Numbered from the stretch's first letter, positions 1 through 13,562 are shown. The stretch is 64,000 nt of DNA from Epinephelus fuscoguttatus (GCF_011397635.1 NC_064763.1:25681437-25745436), one strand, 5' to 3'. Translations and numbers: made by a program. Notes: generated by a model from the letters alone, not told the origin.

Positions 1-2676
1 AAAAAGTAGATGAGAAAAGCCTAAAATATTTACTATGTTTGTGCCGCTGTAAATATAGGTTCCTATAGATTAATTCTGACTTTTTAGACAGTTAACTCCA
101 AACTTCTCCCAATCAACAAAGAGACCAGGATTAAAACAGAAGAAGAAACAGAAATCATTTTATTTTGGATTTAATTCTGGCTTGTGCAACAACGAGGGAG
201 TGTTTGCTAAGAGTATAACAGGAGTGACTCCCGAAACTACAAAACACAGGTTGTGTTTTCTGTCTCTGGCACATCTCTGAGATGTAAACCCTGGGGCTGA
301 TTACTAGATCTATTCTTTTTCTTAGTTTGCTGACTACCAAACATAATTATCTGGGGGTTTGAATTATGACATAGAAAGTGGTAAAATAATAGGAGGTTGT
401 CTAATCTGTGGTGGACAAAGTCAACTCATTATGGTTGATGGGGGGTCATGAAATACTTCAACATAATATGAGGAACTATTTCGCTTATTTTTAAACTTTA
501 GACACGTTTCAATCAAATTCAATGCAAAGATATAGGCGTCAGTAAAATGTTTACACATCCAATAGATTATAATAAAACTTTTAACATAACTGTGGTCCCT
601 TCATTTAAAGCTTTTTTGGTCTGCAATTATTTGTGTTTTCTAATGATTTGAACTCATCACATTCATAGCCCCACTGCTAGAATAAAAGTTCCGTATTGTG
701 GGTTCCTGCAAACCACAGATTGGTTACATTTGTATTTCATATCTACATTTCAGATTACATGCATATGAGCTGAGTTTTTCATCAGAAGGACTAGGTCAGG
801 GGATGGTGGATGGTGGGACACACATCAAAACAGCTGCAAAGCAGCAGACCACTGTTTGAATCCAGTGACATTTCCAGCTGTGTTTGTAGTGACAAAACCA
901 GGTATTTTTTAACATGACTTCTGTACATTTCCAGCCGTGTTTGCGGCAACCACACCAGGTATTTTTAGCCAAAACAAGATGTTTTCCTAACTCTAACCAA
1001 GTGGCTTTTGTACCTAAGCACAACCACTTTTTAACCAGTGTCATCACAACATAAAATTGAAAATTAAAACTTGAAGAAACGCAAAGTTTCAACATATTTG
1101 CTACATAAAAATGTTCAAATTGAACATATGTGTGGTTTGCAGAAGCGTACAATGTTAATATTTATTCTGGTGATTGGGTTGCACTTTTACTTTGCTGCAA
1201 AGGGAACACCATAAATAATACAAAGCATAGCCATTAATACACCCTCTAATCATCACTGACCTGAAAACTATCACACTATCATCTTTACCAGTTTGATAGT
1301 ATAAGTCCTAAAATACTACAATATAAATGCATTAGATTCAGGCCTCTTTGCCTTCTCAGTTTTTGTGTTGATACACCCACATGTAGGCCTCAGTATGTGT
1401 AATTTGTGGGGTTTATTCTGATGGGAATGTTAAATTAAATTTGATACACACTCAGGACTCCACTTAAAAGCAAGAGGTCATGCTGCACACTGAAACATCT
1501 CTGCGTGTCAGAATATGACAAATGACACGTCATACGTCATGCTGACACAAGTCAGAGCTGTGGTTCATTGAGGGGCTTCGTAAAAAAATCTCCTAGCAAC
1601 CTCCATCATGGAGGTCCATTAGACAAAATAACTTAAAAGATCCAAAGTGTGGAGGGATCATATAGGTGTTATTATGAAAAGTCATGTCTGCAATCAGTAG
1701 TTTGGAGACATACATCATAATTCACTAATAATTATTATACTGCAATCCAGTGCTTCAAATTAATTAAGAAAAACACCTTACATAAATTGCCATTTCTTCA
1801 CATTTTAATGCAAACAGAAATTCATGAAATAAAACTCAAGCAGTGTGAAGCTGCACGAGTTGTAAAGCTTACTGAAAACATTCAGACAGCGTGAATACAT
1901 AAGCCTAAATTCAGAAATCTGCACACTACACCACAATTCCTCATTTGGATAAATTATTAAGAAGAAAACAATGAAAATGAAAGCAGTGATGTGACTGAAA
2001 TGCTCTGAAAAACGGCTTGGTTCATTCAGATGTTTTTCCTTTCGACTACCATTTCACTTTGTCTTCCTCATGATTTCTCTCCTGATAGTAAATCTGGTTG
2101 CTGAATTTATGCCTCAGCCTGCCGTGTCGAGCCTCTCTGATGTGTTTGAGTCCAGGTCAAGTGCTGTTGCTAGGTGCGTTCTCACAGCTATGGCTGCCTC
2201 TACACAGCTGGCCACACCGACAGTCTCAACACTGACAGTCTCAGTAAGGCTATCGGGTCTGAACGTCTCAACATAGTTAATTTATGACTAATAATCAAGT
2301 ATCTGACAAAGAACTATTGTTGATGGAGTTCCAGTCAGTGATGTTGAAAATGAGTGATCTCAGAGGGAAGATTGGTTTTAATCTTCAATATAGTTCCAAG
2401 CATGTTTGGTGCTGGTTGTTCCTCTAAACCCTCTGAGTTGTTAGCACATCTTCTTCATTGTGGTTCACCATAACTTCTCATGAGTTAATCAGGAGGCAAA
2501 GTGTTGAAAAGTCATAATTGTTAAAGCAATTATGCAGATCTGATGTGTCATGCAGTTCAGTGGTTAGCCCTCTTTCACGTAATGTTTAGAGTTGTCTGTT
2601 TTTCTCTCTCCCAGTCTCGTAGTCCAAGTGTACACTGTTCAACAACAGGAGCAAATGAAACATGTTCCGATATTAC
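1..2676. other. gene-free stretch with one short dispersed repeat
   Basis: I see no exon here with a recognisable product and plausible splice sites on either strand. The longest open frame, on the minus strand at about 796-1152, lies in repeat-like DNA and resembles nothing I know. A two-unit direct repeat lies at 868-980 and a tandem pair of ACGTCAT heptamers at 1527-1540; both are described separately. The rest is AT-rich spacer. Confidence 0.6.
868..980. repeat. two-copy direct repeat, 57-bp unit
   Basis: The segment beginning ACATTTCCAGCTGTGTTTG at 868 recurs as ACATTTCCAGCCGTGTTTG at 925, a 57-bp period. Both units continue into a shared CACCAGGTATTTTT-like ending. The flanking sequence, including a run near 1110-1180 ending CTGGTGATTGGGTTG, looks like a dispersed teleost repeat I have seen before, but I cannot name the family. 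Confidence 0.5.
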
Positions 2677-3039
2677 GGTTGCAGCGATATCGATTTCAAG
2701 GTATGCTGTGATATAAAAGCTGACAATTATCATATCATGTACGTTTGCTTATCTACCGTATTGGAAAAAATAAAATGTAACTGGACGTTGATTCTCCCCT
2801 TTATTTTAGTTATTTTCTAAGTAGAGACTTTTTACACATACTTCCCTTACCAAGGTGGTTTTAAGTTTTAATTTTAGTAATAAAACGTTTGTTCAACCAA
2901 CAATAACACTTCAATTTTCATTCCTTTAAGGGTCATTCTGACTGATAATAATATAAATTCTGTACTACCATGATACCATGAAAGCGTGATATTTTCTGAG
3001 ATGGTTATCATACCGAGAAAATCTCATACCGTTGCAACT
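2677..3039. mobile_element. short non-autonomous DNA transposon (hAT-like MITE)
   Basis: The left end GGTTGCAGCGATATCGATTT and the reverse complement of the right end, AGTTGCAACGGTATGAGATT, are similar imperfect terminal inverted repeats. The interior is AT-rich, lacks a coding frame, and contains GATACCATG and GATATTTTCTGAGATGG-type motifs typical of this teleost miniature family. I could not identify a clean target-site duplication, so the hAT assignment rests on the overall look. Confidence 0.5.
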
Positions 3040-6000
3040 GGTAGTTGGTAAAACTGAGCAGTAAATACCAAATTTCAGAAATCTTAAGCATTTCTTCTTC
3101 AATCCTACAAGTTAACTCTGACTGAGAGTTTTTTGGCATTAATGTCTGACAGAATTTAGAATGTCTTATACTTGAATATAAATAATACAAGCACCAGTTA
3201 AGTATAATCAATAATAATAATAATAATAATGATGATGTTATTATTTACATACAAAGGACTCAGGTTTTGAAAAGGCTATTTATGTATATAACGCATAGAT
3301 GAACTGGACTGAGATGCATCATTTTGTGTCTCCCCTTGGGCACTGTTTTTGGCACAGCATCCACTAATATCTGTTTAGAAAATCTCACAAGAGCATGGAG
3401 TGGACTGTTGTAACGGGGAACAAAATGAAAACAAACAAACTCTGAAACCTGTCTACAGCCTAATTACATGCACAGGCACAACAAGGATCCAAGTTCCAGA
3501 TAAATTAAATTGTTAAAAAAGACTAAAACTAATATTCTCATTGTTTATGTCAACAATAATTGAGTAAAATGAGTATGAGTGAGCGCATATTCAAATGTGA
3601 ACACATACTGATGTGACAAAAATTTACTTGACAGTAAATTAAAGGAAAAATATTTCTGAACATTTTGTATAGATGTGTTTAAAGAAAGACAGTCGAGCAT
3701 CCAACTGTCTCAGATGCAGTTGCATTGGAAAATATCACTTATTACTTGACCACTCTTGGTCCAGCAGGACTGAAACGTAAAGCAAAATAAATTGTAAAGC
3801 TGAGCAAGAGCAGTGTGCAGGATTTTCTGTTAAAAGACTCAATGGACATTTTGCATACAATTGCCATCCATTTTGGCACTTTACTTTCCTCCTACAAGGA
3901 AATACTTTGACATCACCTTTACAACTATTTACTTTTGTCATCTTTTGTCTGTTCTTGTAAACAAGACTAGCTCTTGAAATCAATGGTCATTTGTTATTAG
4001 CACTCCCTTTTCAGCATTTGTGATTCATTGACTGAAAATTGCTCTATTTAACAGAGAGCAATCTAAAATTATTAACATTCACACTACAGCAGGAAAAACT
4101 GCACGCTGGGGGCCTTGGCCTGTTTTTGACAAGAATAAATGAGAAAAAAATGCAAACCTGACAGTCTGTCCTCTCTAATGAGCCCATTTACATCTAAATG
4201 TGATGATTTTATGGGAACTGAAATGGTCAAGTGCGTCTTCCACTAAGTTTTTTTAACTTCAGATTAAGAAAAGAAGTACAAAGCAATACCACAGGACATC
4301 CAATGTCCCTCATACTAATATACAAAGCTTTTGTTAACTACTGAATATCCAACTGAGTCGTCTGACATGAAAGCCTCATCGATCCTCACACTTTCGTCGT
4401 GAATGAAAAATAATTAGAAGTTGGGTTTTGCTCAAAAATATTGTTAGAAAACTCCACAGAGCCATTAGTGGTCTAAGTATCATTGGATGATTTCAAATTC
4501 CCTTTTGATGTAAATCCATTGGTTCTGCTATAGATATGTCTCAAACTTCCCCTTTGACCCCATTCATATAAACGCCTTGAAATGCCCTTCAAAGGGGTTT
4601 GTTACCATGCGGAGGTCAGTAGGCTATTACGTATGGCTGACTCACATTTTTCCAAATCAGCAGACTTTTGGCCTAGAAATAACAGGTCAAACCAATGAAT
4701 TTAATGAACTCTCCCAGACACAATGAAAGCCTCTTGCCATTTGAACCCCAATAAAGGGATATGGGCAGGTCAGCCGGCCCTTTCAAGGGGTTTGTACACA
4801 AATGTGACAGAATGCAGTTGCTTCAGTGTCTGCGCTGACAAGTTGTTCAAAGTGCTGGGGATGTCAGTGATAGTGCCTTCATCCACACTGCTCCCTTTGT
4901 TCCCCATTTTGTGTCTGTTGCTCTTTCATCAACAGTCCCACACGTACAAAAGCGAAAGAATGCAAAGCGTCTTTTTTGCGGTGTTCTGGTTGCCTCATTT
5001 CTCCCCTGTCGAATGTTGTGCTGTAGGCCAACATGCAGGAGACTTTATTGTGGGGAAAACAAAGCTGAATTACGGCGCAGAACAACTTCTGATGGTCACT
5101 CGCTACTCCTCCCTCCTTTTCATCACTTTACTTTTCTGATCCTCCCCTCTTTCCCTCCCCTCATTCACTTTCTACCTCATTCATTGTCACTTCTTTCTCT
5201 CTGAGTTTTCATTTTCGATGCTCTGATGTTTCCAGTAGGTTTGATTTGAAAACGAAAGGATAAGGGAACAGAGACATTTGAGGAAAATTGCTAAATTTCC
5301 TATTTGAACTTCTTTCTTAAACTTTTGCAAAAGTATCAGCAGCGGGTAGGTTTCATTGCTGCAGCTGCCAGGCTGTTTTGTGCTTGGTTGAGAAAAAACA
5401 TCTTTAAGCATATGGTATTTGTGTGTTCACTTAATTGAATCAATTGGAGGCCCATGGGAAACCACCAAGGGGGGTAAGGGTTAGGGAGGAGGGAGGTCAG
5501 AGAGTTAGAGCAGGAGGGAAGAGGGGGGGAAAGCACTCTGAAAACTACTCATGTAACCATTACTTACTCATTTTCAGCTCAGCAGTCCATCATTAGCTCA
5601 TTCTCAGTTTGCTACTCTAAACAACAGGATGAGTATGAGCTTCAGGAAGAAGTCTTAAAGGAAGCTGACTCTCAGATCACTGTGTGATTCCTTTAAGTTT
5701 ATGGTTTTCTCATTAATGACCTCCTGCGGTTTGGCCCATTTCCTCTCCATTCATGTCACATTAGCCTCCTTTCAGAGGTCTCTATTGTTTTGGGATTGTT
5801 TTCATTTTTTTTAGGATACAAATGTTTGAGTGTCAACACAAACTTTCCTAACACTTTGACATTTTATAAATAAGCTGTCATTTTGTCCACTATCCAGCCA
5901 CATGATAAAGAGAAATTTCAGCTTATATTTTGATAAGAAAAAAGAACAAGAATCAGAAGGTTTTTGTTTAAAATGTTTTCCTCATATTAAACTGTATCCT

Positions 6001-7394
6001 CTTTATAGGATGGAGCTGAGTCTGTTTCCTTGGTGAGAGCACTTTCAGGGCAATGAATGAGAAATTTAGGCACATTTGCATAAGTAAGAGCCGACCCCCT
6101 GTATGATTTTCATAACCCAATATCCCCTTTTCTTCTCAAATTTCTATTGCAGGCATTGTGATTTGGAGTCAGCTTTTGTTTGATTTTTTTCCCCACACTT
6201 TGTGGTTGTTGCATTTTACTCCTCTCCCCCCCTCCCTCATCCTAATGACCTCTGCGACGGCTTTTTACTCCGTCTCACACACTGCTTTTCACTAAACAGG
6301 GGAATATATGGCTCAGTCTCAACTTTCTCTCAAGAGTTATGACGTAAGCAGTGTGAAAAAGAGGTTTAGGCTAATTCAATGTCTATATATGACCATATAT
6401 GTGTGAGTCGGTGTGATGACGGGTCACTGCCCATCTCACAGGGTCCCCCAGTTTTCTGCAGATGCGCTCTATTCAGGAGGCGACACGCGGCGGGACGCTG
6501 CTGGGAGGTAGTTACTATTACCATAGAAACTAGCACACTGGCTTTCAGCTGGACTAGGCCAGGGGTCCACTGACACCAACTTTCACACTACTCTAAGTCC
6601 TGACAAACCCCCAAATGGATCTCAGCGCTCTGAATAATACCCATTTGTACCCAGTTCAATGACAGAATGAGCTGCCAGCAAAATGCTATGACACCAAAAA
6701 ATAAAGAGGCCTCCTTTTTGGGACACTTTTATAGTGAACACAATGATGACGGGAAAAACACTTGGGCACTGATATGGAGTGAAGCAGTCAAGTAAAAACC
6801 ACAGCAGTGGTACAACATATAATGATAGAGATGCAAGCAATGGGATATCAGTATCTAGACTCATGTTTACCTTGTCCAAGAGCAGTGTAGATTGTTGTCG
6901 ATTTAAGATGTGTGTCTTGTTGTGAAAAGTGTTTAGACAACGCCAGAAAATGTACAATTTGTCAAACATTAAAGAAGCTCAATACAACATTCAGAAAATG
7001 AAAATAGCATTAAACAACTATCTGCTGCGTAAAGATTAAGTAGAGTAATGGCATCCTGAATAGAGAATTAAGATACACTCCCTCTGTGTGTGTTATAAGC
7101 TTCTCTACTCTTTGTTGTGGTAGTGGTCTCACTGCATGTGCATGTTAGTGCATGTAAGTGCATATGAGTTCCTGTGTGTGTATCCCACCAGCTAGCTAAT
7201 CGCCACTGCTCTGACATCTATCCCGACCCGGTGTTTGGTTATAAGCACTGTTGCCGCTGTTACCACTGTTTGTACTGTTAGCACCATTTCCTGCGACCTG
7301 CCTACTCAGCCACCTCCATGTTGAGAGCTGTGTACAGACAAAGCCAGCTCAGACTCTTGCAATGTATTTGAATGACATCAGTTGACAAGTAAAA
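3040..7394. other. long spacer, no gene recognised
   Basis: No exon is supportable. An imperfect trinucleotide run lies at 3210-3236. The open frame at 4723-5139 (+) does not resemble a known family and lacks convincing splice context. Stretches at about 4560-5110 and 6000-6570 are more mixed in base composition than the surrounding AT-rich DNA and free of obvious repeats. They could be conserved non-coding DNA, which only cross-species alignment can show. Confidence 0.5.
3210..3236. repeat. (ATA)n/(ATG)n microsatellite
   Basis: A run of ATA trinucleotides passes into ATG trinucleotides within about 27 bases. It is a simple repeat with no evidence of function. Confidence 0.85.
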
Positions 7395-8595
7395 CACAAA
7401 AGGAGGAAAGGACATAATGTCAGCGCTAGTGTTTGAATTTTTCAGTGAAGCCAGAGTTTGGTGTCATGTCTATAAGAGTCAATGGGGCGGACACGGCAAT
7501 TCACACTGTAACCCATCATATCTTTGTTGTTTCAACTTTGACTAAAAAAATCCTTGCACCAGATTAAAAAATGCACATTATGTTATGTTGACTGATGTTT
7601 TATTTTAATCTAAATGTGCACATTTGTTTTCCTTGTTATTGGTCTCCAAACAGATCATGGCTCTGTCAAGCTACTGCATCTCAAGCCCTGGTTGGATCCA
7701 AGATAACTAACCAACCTGCTGTTTGTGGGTACATGAATTTGGTATTAATAACTTACCAAACTTTAAACTGTTAATAAAATTTAATAATATTCAATTAGGG
7801 CTAATGTTGAACAATTTTTCCTATTATTGTCAGCAGGTAGTGCTACCCCCAAATGTTACAAGTCTGGATTTTAACACTTACTTGTTACTATATGTATCAA
7901 TGAACTAAGTTAGCATTTGCACTTTTTAGAGCTAATATTAACCAGCTAAATCTCTGTTGATTCAGCCTACATTGTTTTGGACCATAAACATTAGTAAGCA
8001 GTAACCCTTGTGAAGGTGTAAATGAAACAGCCAGAGCGCTGCAAGTTGGTGAGTAATAGCAAATGTTACGGCCTCTCAAACTAAATCATTGTCATGACAT
8101 ATATGTGTGCCAGCTAATTAACGTTAAAAGACTGTTGGTAAAATGTACATCACTGAGGCAAACTGCAAGGCATAATGGTAACATCCTAGTTTGGTAGATA
8201 TTTATCAGAATGACAGGCCATATCATTGAGCCTAGCCAGGATAATAATAAGAGCCATTAAGAACTGATCTAGTTATAACTAATGTCGGGTCAGTGATAAC
8301 AGGTCAAACCTGTCCTGTTTGTTTATGTATCATGATGTAACGTTAGCTATCTTGAACCAAACAGGGGCTTGTGACAGATCTGTGATTTGTTCGTAGACAA
8401 ACAACAAGGAAAACAAACATGCACATTAAATAAAAAAGGTCAGTCAGGATTTTTTAGTCAAAGTTTAAAACAGCAAAGATATGATGGCTCATAGTGTATT
8501 TGCCATGTCCGCCCCACTGACTTCAAGAAGCTCCAATGAGAAATTTGAATACTCTCACTTAGTCATGTCCTTTCCTTCTTGTATAATTCCCTTTT
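7395..8595. mobile_element. long fold-back element, about 1.2 kb
   Basis: The left arm (about 7395-7640) and the right arm (about 8400-8590) are imperfect reverse complements. Both contain GGGGCGGACA, then CATCATATCTTTG, then ACTTTGACTAAAAAA in the same order on opposite strands. The outer arms share AGGAAAGGACAT. The 750-bp middle has no coding frame. I could not place exact ends or a target duplication, so the superfamily is open. A diverged stretch related to the inner left arm occurs at about 62085-62205. Confidence 0.6.
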
Positions 8596-8671
8596 ACAGC
8601 TGACAGGAAGTAAACATGGACACAAACTGTTGCCTAGCAATGCAATTCCAGTGAAACAGCCTATGAAGCTC

Positions 8672-9045
8672 CTTTAAAGGAACAGTTTGATATTTTCAGA
8701 AATATGCTTATTTGCTTCCTTGCAGAGGTTTACATGAGGAGTTTGATACCACTCTCGTGAGTGAACGGAAAACATGAAGCTACAGCCAGCAGCTGGTTAG
8801 CTTAGCTTAGCATAAAGATTGGAACCAGGGGAAACAGCTAGCTACTTACCAGCACCTGATGCTTTATATCTTGCTTGTTTATTTTTTAGAAAATTTTTTT
8901 GTGATTTTATGGGGGTCATACCAGACTACCACATAGGCTACTACTTAACTGGCAGAGCCGCACTAGCTGTTTCCATTCTCTGTGTTAAGCTAAGCTAAGC
9001 AGTTGCTGGCAATAGCTTCTTAATTACCCTACAGACAACATCTAG
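8672..9045. mobile_element. fold-back repeat, copy A
   Basis: This copy starts TTTAAAGGAACAGTTTGATA. It contains GCCAGCAGCTGGTTAGC plus GCTTAGCTTAGCATAAAG in the left half, and the inverted counterpart GTTAAGCTAAGCTAAGC plus TTGCTGGCAATAGCTTC near 8972-9018. Related copies lie at 36692-36918 and 61690-62020. The family is familiar from teleost introns and spacers but I cannot name it. There is no coding capacity, so it is presumably mobilised by another element's transposase. Confidence 0.65.
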
Positions 9046-9165
9046 ATTAATGTTTATTTTGTCAGTGGTGGAAAAAAAGTGTTGTTGTAGTCAGTTAAAT
9101 GTGTTTCTTTGTTGGCCTGAGTCCAAGTTTAGATCCTTCCTCTCTAGTGCAAAGTCTTTCTGAAG

Positions 9166-9491
9166 TAGTGTTGTCAATACATAGGTCGATCAATTCTAAA
9201 CATTTGAAACGATTTCAATACACATTGTCTGCAGTATCGTTACACTGGTACCGTCTTTTCTCTTTTTTTATTTATGATGTTTAGCACAGTCATCCTGCTT
9301 TTCTCTGCTACTAACCTAGAAAAGAAAAGTCATCGTCGCCATGTTAACAGCCTTGTTAAATTTATCTTTCAAAAAAAAGTTTTAAATTGTATGCCCTCAA
9401 TGGCAATGTTTCCCATGGCAATCAAAATGATGTCAGATATATTTCAAGGTATTGTATCGAAGTTACAAATGTCAGTATCATGACAAGTCTA
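9166..9491. mobile_element. hAT-like MITE, probable
   Basis: The left end TAGTGTTGTCAATAC pairs with the reverse complement of the right end, TAGACTTGTCATGATAC. Inner sequence includes ATCGTTACACTGGTACCGT and AAGGTATTGTATCGAAGTT, similar in style to the better preserved element at 27521-28033. No clear 8-bp target duplication remains, so confidence is modest. Confidence 0.45.
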
Positions 9492-9866
9492 GCTGCACAA
9501 CATCATTAGTTTCATGCCATAAAATGTAATGTTCTTTCCATCCTTGATGTATTTTGTATATGATGTATGGGTAACAATTAGAAAGTGTGGAAGGTACAAG
9601 TCTGCTGAAAAAGACTCACACTAGAAACACCAGCAACAGGTAAGCAACAACTAAATCTGAGTTCATCTTTTCCAGTGGTTGCAGTCAGTTTAGTATCGTT
9701 CCTTGTTTGTATCCTATCTGCTCTCCACTTGTGAAATCAGTTTCTGCAGCTGCACAGCTCCGTGGTTTTAATGTCAGAAACATAATTTCCCTGTCCATCC
9801 TTAACGTATGATGTATATATTACATGGTATGGGTAATAATTGGGCATTGTGGAAGGTACAAGGTCA
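9492..9866 (+). repeat. direct repeat, about 115-bp unit, two copies
   Basis: Segments at about 9490-9602 and 9745-9866 match in the same orientation. Both begin AGCTGCACA, pass through TCCATCCTT, then ATGGGTAA, and end GTGTGGAAGGTACAAG or TTGTGGAAGGTACAAG. About 140 unrelated bases separate them. Either a local duplication or two halves of one repeat would explain this. Confidence 0.6.
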
Positions 9867-11100
9867 GAGTTCACAATTGATCCTCTCACCCCTGGCAGGT
9901 GCAGCTCACAGGAGTGAGAGGAGGCGGCCCCTCATCTCTCCCACCTCTTCACGCTGCTCAGCAAGAGAAAGGGAGGAGTGTAAATGAGTGCACTCCAGAA
10001 AGCCATCACCTGCTCCCTCCACCCTAAAATCCCCACTAACTCTGCCCAACAGAGATATCCTACAACCCCGGCTCAGATTTCTCCAACTCTGGTTAATGAG
10101 AGAGACGGCGAGGGAGAGAGTGACAGAGAAAGGGAGGGAAAGGGAGGGAAAAGGAGGGAGGAAGAGAGGCGAATTAAGAATTTTAACTATTAGCATCCAT
10201 GCCGTGATTTTGTTTTTTCTTCTGTTTTTTTGTTTTGAGTATGAACGCATTCATCGGCAGCAAAATGTACATTTGTCATGCCTATAGAGGGAATTGAATT
10301 GGACTGGAAGGGGCATTGAGTTTGTGCGCACAGAGAGCCCAAGGGTGAGGTTGTGTATTGATGGGTGCCCCTCCCAGCTTCTCCCAGATTCCCCCTCTAT
10401 TGTGACTTTGAGTGAATGTATCCTCTTGCTAAGGGCACTGGAATGTGTCTTCTCAACTCATGTGATGGATGGGGCCTTGTTTTGCACTCCTCCGCCCCTC
10501 CCTCTGAATCCCTCTTTCTCTCCCTCAGCCTTTGACTCTTTCATCACATCCTTTTATTCGGCACCAATAAAAGTCAGTGATTCTTCATCAGCCGTTGTGC
10601 AGATCTGAGGGCCGCTGTTATTTTTCATCAGGAGTGTGTCACACATCACCATTCAGCCCCTCCGTCACACAAATTCAGACACTGGCACAGAGGCAGAAGC
10701 AGGTGGAGATACACCATCAATGAATTATTCAAATGAGACACTGGGCATATCCTTTAAATTCAATTTAAATACTTGGTTAATGTTGTTTAGTGGGTCTCTA
10801 TTGCCATTTATGCACAAGGGTGATATACTGTTTTAGCCAGAGTGTGTTATAATAGTAGGAGTAGTAGTAAAACAAACAAAAAATACTAATACTTCTATTA
10901 CAAGTACTATTAATAATGATAGTAACAATAATAATTCAAAGAACAAAAAATAAATAAGAGAAAGAACTGAAAATATGGTAAGAAAAAAAAACTGATCATA
11001 TGTGTCCTTTGTTCTATCATTCATTTTTAACCAAATTAAAAATCTTTCCAAATGCTTTGTAATTATCAGAATAGTTGGTTGGGATCCTCTGCAAGCATCA
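9867..11100. other. spacer with purine-rich tract
   Basis: A purine-rich run (10097-10170, GAGAGA and AAGGGAGGG blocks) is followed by mixed-composition DNA up to about 10640, and then by a TAG/TAA-rich simple stretch (10845-10960). Open frames here on both strands are produced by the low-complexity tract and show no protein family. The 10200-10640 part could be regulatory but nothing specific supports that. Confidence 0.5.
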
Positions 11101-13560
11101 AACACTTAATTCTATGCATTCTACGCTTGTTTGTGCAAACAGACCAACATAAAGCAACATGAGCCACCAGACCTGTGTACTCAATTGATTCTATCATTTG
11201 GTGTTTCATTTATTTAGACGTTTATTGATCAGGGACAAATGCATTAAACATTATTTCATATAAAATACAAAACAGATGTCATGCATACAAGTTTCTAGCT
11301 GAAGCTAATTCGCAATTTTGTGATGTTGGTCACATAATGGCAAACGTCTCTAAAATCACACATAAGGTAATCAAACTGTAAGGCAATGAATTGTATTCCA
11401 CTGATATAAATTACAAGACACCACACTCTCCATATGTGTAACTAAAAATAATAGGGGCACCAAGGTGGCTAGGGGGGTTTAAGGTTATGACCTTATCAGT
11501 CTGTTCTCTCAAATAAAGATAAAAAAAATACTCTAAACATAACAATTTGACTAAGATATATAATTATTCTGCTGAGAATCAGTCAGTGGTAACACTGATT
11601 TATATCCAGCCCTTCTCTCATGCTGCTCCTGTACTTCCTACAGGTCTGAACGCGCTGGTTTGATACCCTGGTGACCGAGGATGTACTTTGTTTCTACTGT
11701 ATGCTTCTCTATAAGCAGAGGGTAAACTGTCCAAGGACTGTCCAACAAGTTTTTTTTGTCTAGCTCCAGCAGTAAAGTTCAGACTGTCATTACATTAAAT
11801 ATCCTATTACAGCTTGCTCATATCAAGCCACCACTTTGCATCTCATGACAGAGCCTTTTTGGGCCATATTTTCAGTGTGCATCTTTTTTTTTTTCTTCTA
11901 AGTTTTGATGGATCACATGAACCAGACCGCAAACAGATCCCAAAGGATTTTTAACCTGCGTACCACAACACAAAGCACATCCTGCAAAAGTATTAGTCTA
12001 CAGTGTTCATTATTGATCATTATTCATGGCATTTCCTGTTTTATCATGGCATATTTATTTACTGTCACACACCTTAAAAGTTAAACAGGATGTATCCAAT
12101 ATATTTATAAGTCATAGTGAATTTTGTGTACTATTTATTTTGTTTCTCTCGTTCCCATTACTTTCCTCTTTTTTCCCATTTGCGGCGTAACTTCCCAAGA
12201 TACCACGCACTCAGACATCATTTCCCGTCAGTGGCCTTGTGCTAGGCGAGAGTGTCTCTATTTAAAAAGTATTATTCAACAGAGTGTTACATAAGAAGCT
12301 CCAAACAGGAGTCAGGCCTCGCAAATGAATCATCAGCTCAGTCATCATGTCAAACAACGATCCTCTGGTACTTACAGCACTTTATGACATTTTACACAAT
12401 CTAAAAAGACTCATACACACCTAAATACAGGCAGAAGTATCACTTAGACGAATATTAACACATTTTACTCTCAGCTTCATGTGTGGACACAGAAATGTCA
12501 ATACTGATAGCGGTAATTGTAAGCAACCCATTGTGGTTATTGTAAAAGAAAATTGATCAGTTTTAGATTCAGTTGTGGTGTGCACTTATGGTTACATAAA
12601 TCCTGTTACTGACCTTAAAATGATTTCTCATAGATAATATGATGATTTTTGAATCACTTAGCCTTAGTTGAAATAACATCGTCATTATTGTATTTAGAAT
12701 TTATCTAATAATTTATGTTTTTTAATTTGAGAAAAACTAACATTAAAGATTATAGGCAGATGTGCAGACACAGTTGCTCAGAATTAAATTATAATGTGCC
12801 TCGGAAGACAGAGTTTGACTGCTCCAATTTCTCTAAATGTTTTGGACTCTGAACAGATGAATCCAGCCAGCTGATTGGCTTTGAGATGTAAGTCACTCCA
12901 TAAAATGCTGCCATCTGCTATCATCTAAACATGCCAGTGAGATCAGCCAGCCCCACTCCAGCAGATGTAAAGTATCACTGCACTAACCAGTTTATTAGGC
13001 ACACCTGAATCAACTTTGTGAAGTCACTGGTACTGAAAGATATCCAATGGTCTGTCCGCTATCATTTACACCAAGGGGCAAAATATCACAGACACATCTC
13101 ATGTATTTTGATACGATACAAAGAAAACATCAAGTGGAGTCCAGCTGAGGTGAAAGAGAAAAAAGCCCTGCAAAGCAAAGGACCCATCTTAATCTGTCAT
13201 TTCAAACACAAGTGGATGGGACTGGATCCTAATGATGATTAGTGCAGAAATCAAGGTCTGTCTAGCTCTGCAAGATAATAATATAAAGGATGAACTTGGA
13301 AGTCTTAAAGTCTGATGAGAATAAGAACATCATTTTAGTATCAAATTGGTATAAAAAAATGTTTATAGATGCTCCAGTCATGCAGCCATTATTGATAAAT
13401 ATGCAGCATTACAGATCAATAATGTGTCTCCTTGCTTCTGTGACAAGTTTGAAAACAATCTGTTGGGATGTTGGGATGAAACACAGCAGCCGCACATCCA
13501 CATGTACAGTGGGCCATTATTTCAGCCCTTTGAAACAAAAGTCACTGCAAGTATAAAACA
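11100..13560. other. spacer, nothing recognised
   Basis: This is AT-rich DNA without a convincing exon or complete element. The short motif near 12985-13005, AACCAGTTTATTAGGCACAC, resembles a fragment that recurs in teleost dispersed repeats, but no full element could be bounded. Confidence 0.5.
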
Positions 13561-13562
13561 GC

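Noticed and set aside
796..1152. Minus-strand open frame of 118 codons
   Set aside because: It overlaps the two-unit direct repeat, resembles no family and has no splice or promoter support.
4723..5139. Plus-strand open frame of 138 codons
   Set aside because: No recognisable domain; overlapped by open frames in another phase and on the other strand, as expected for chance frames in balanced-composition DNA.
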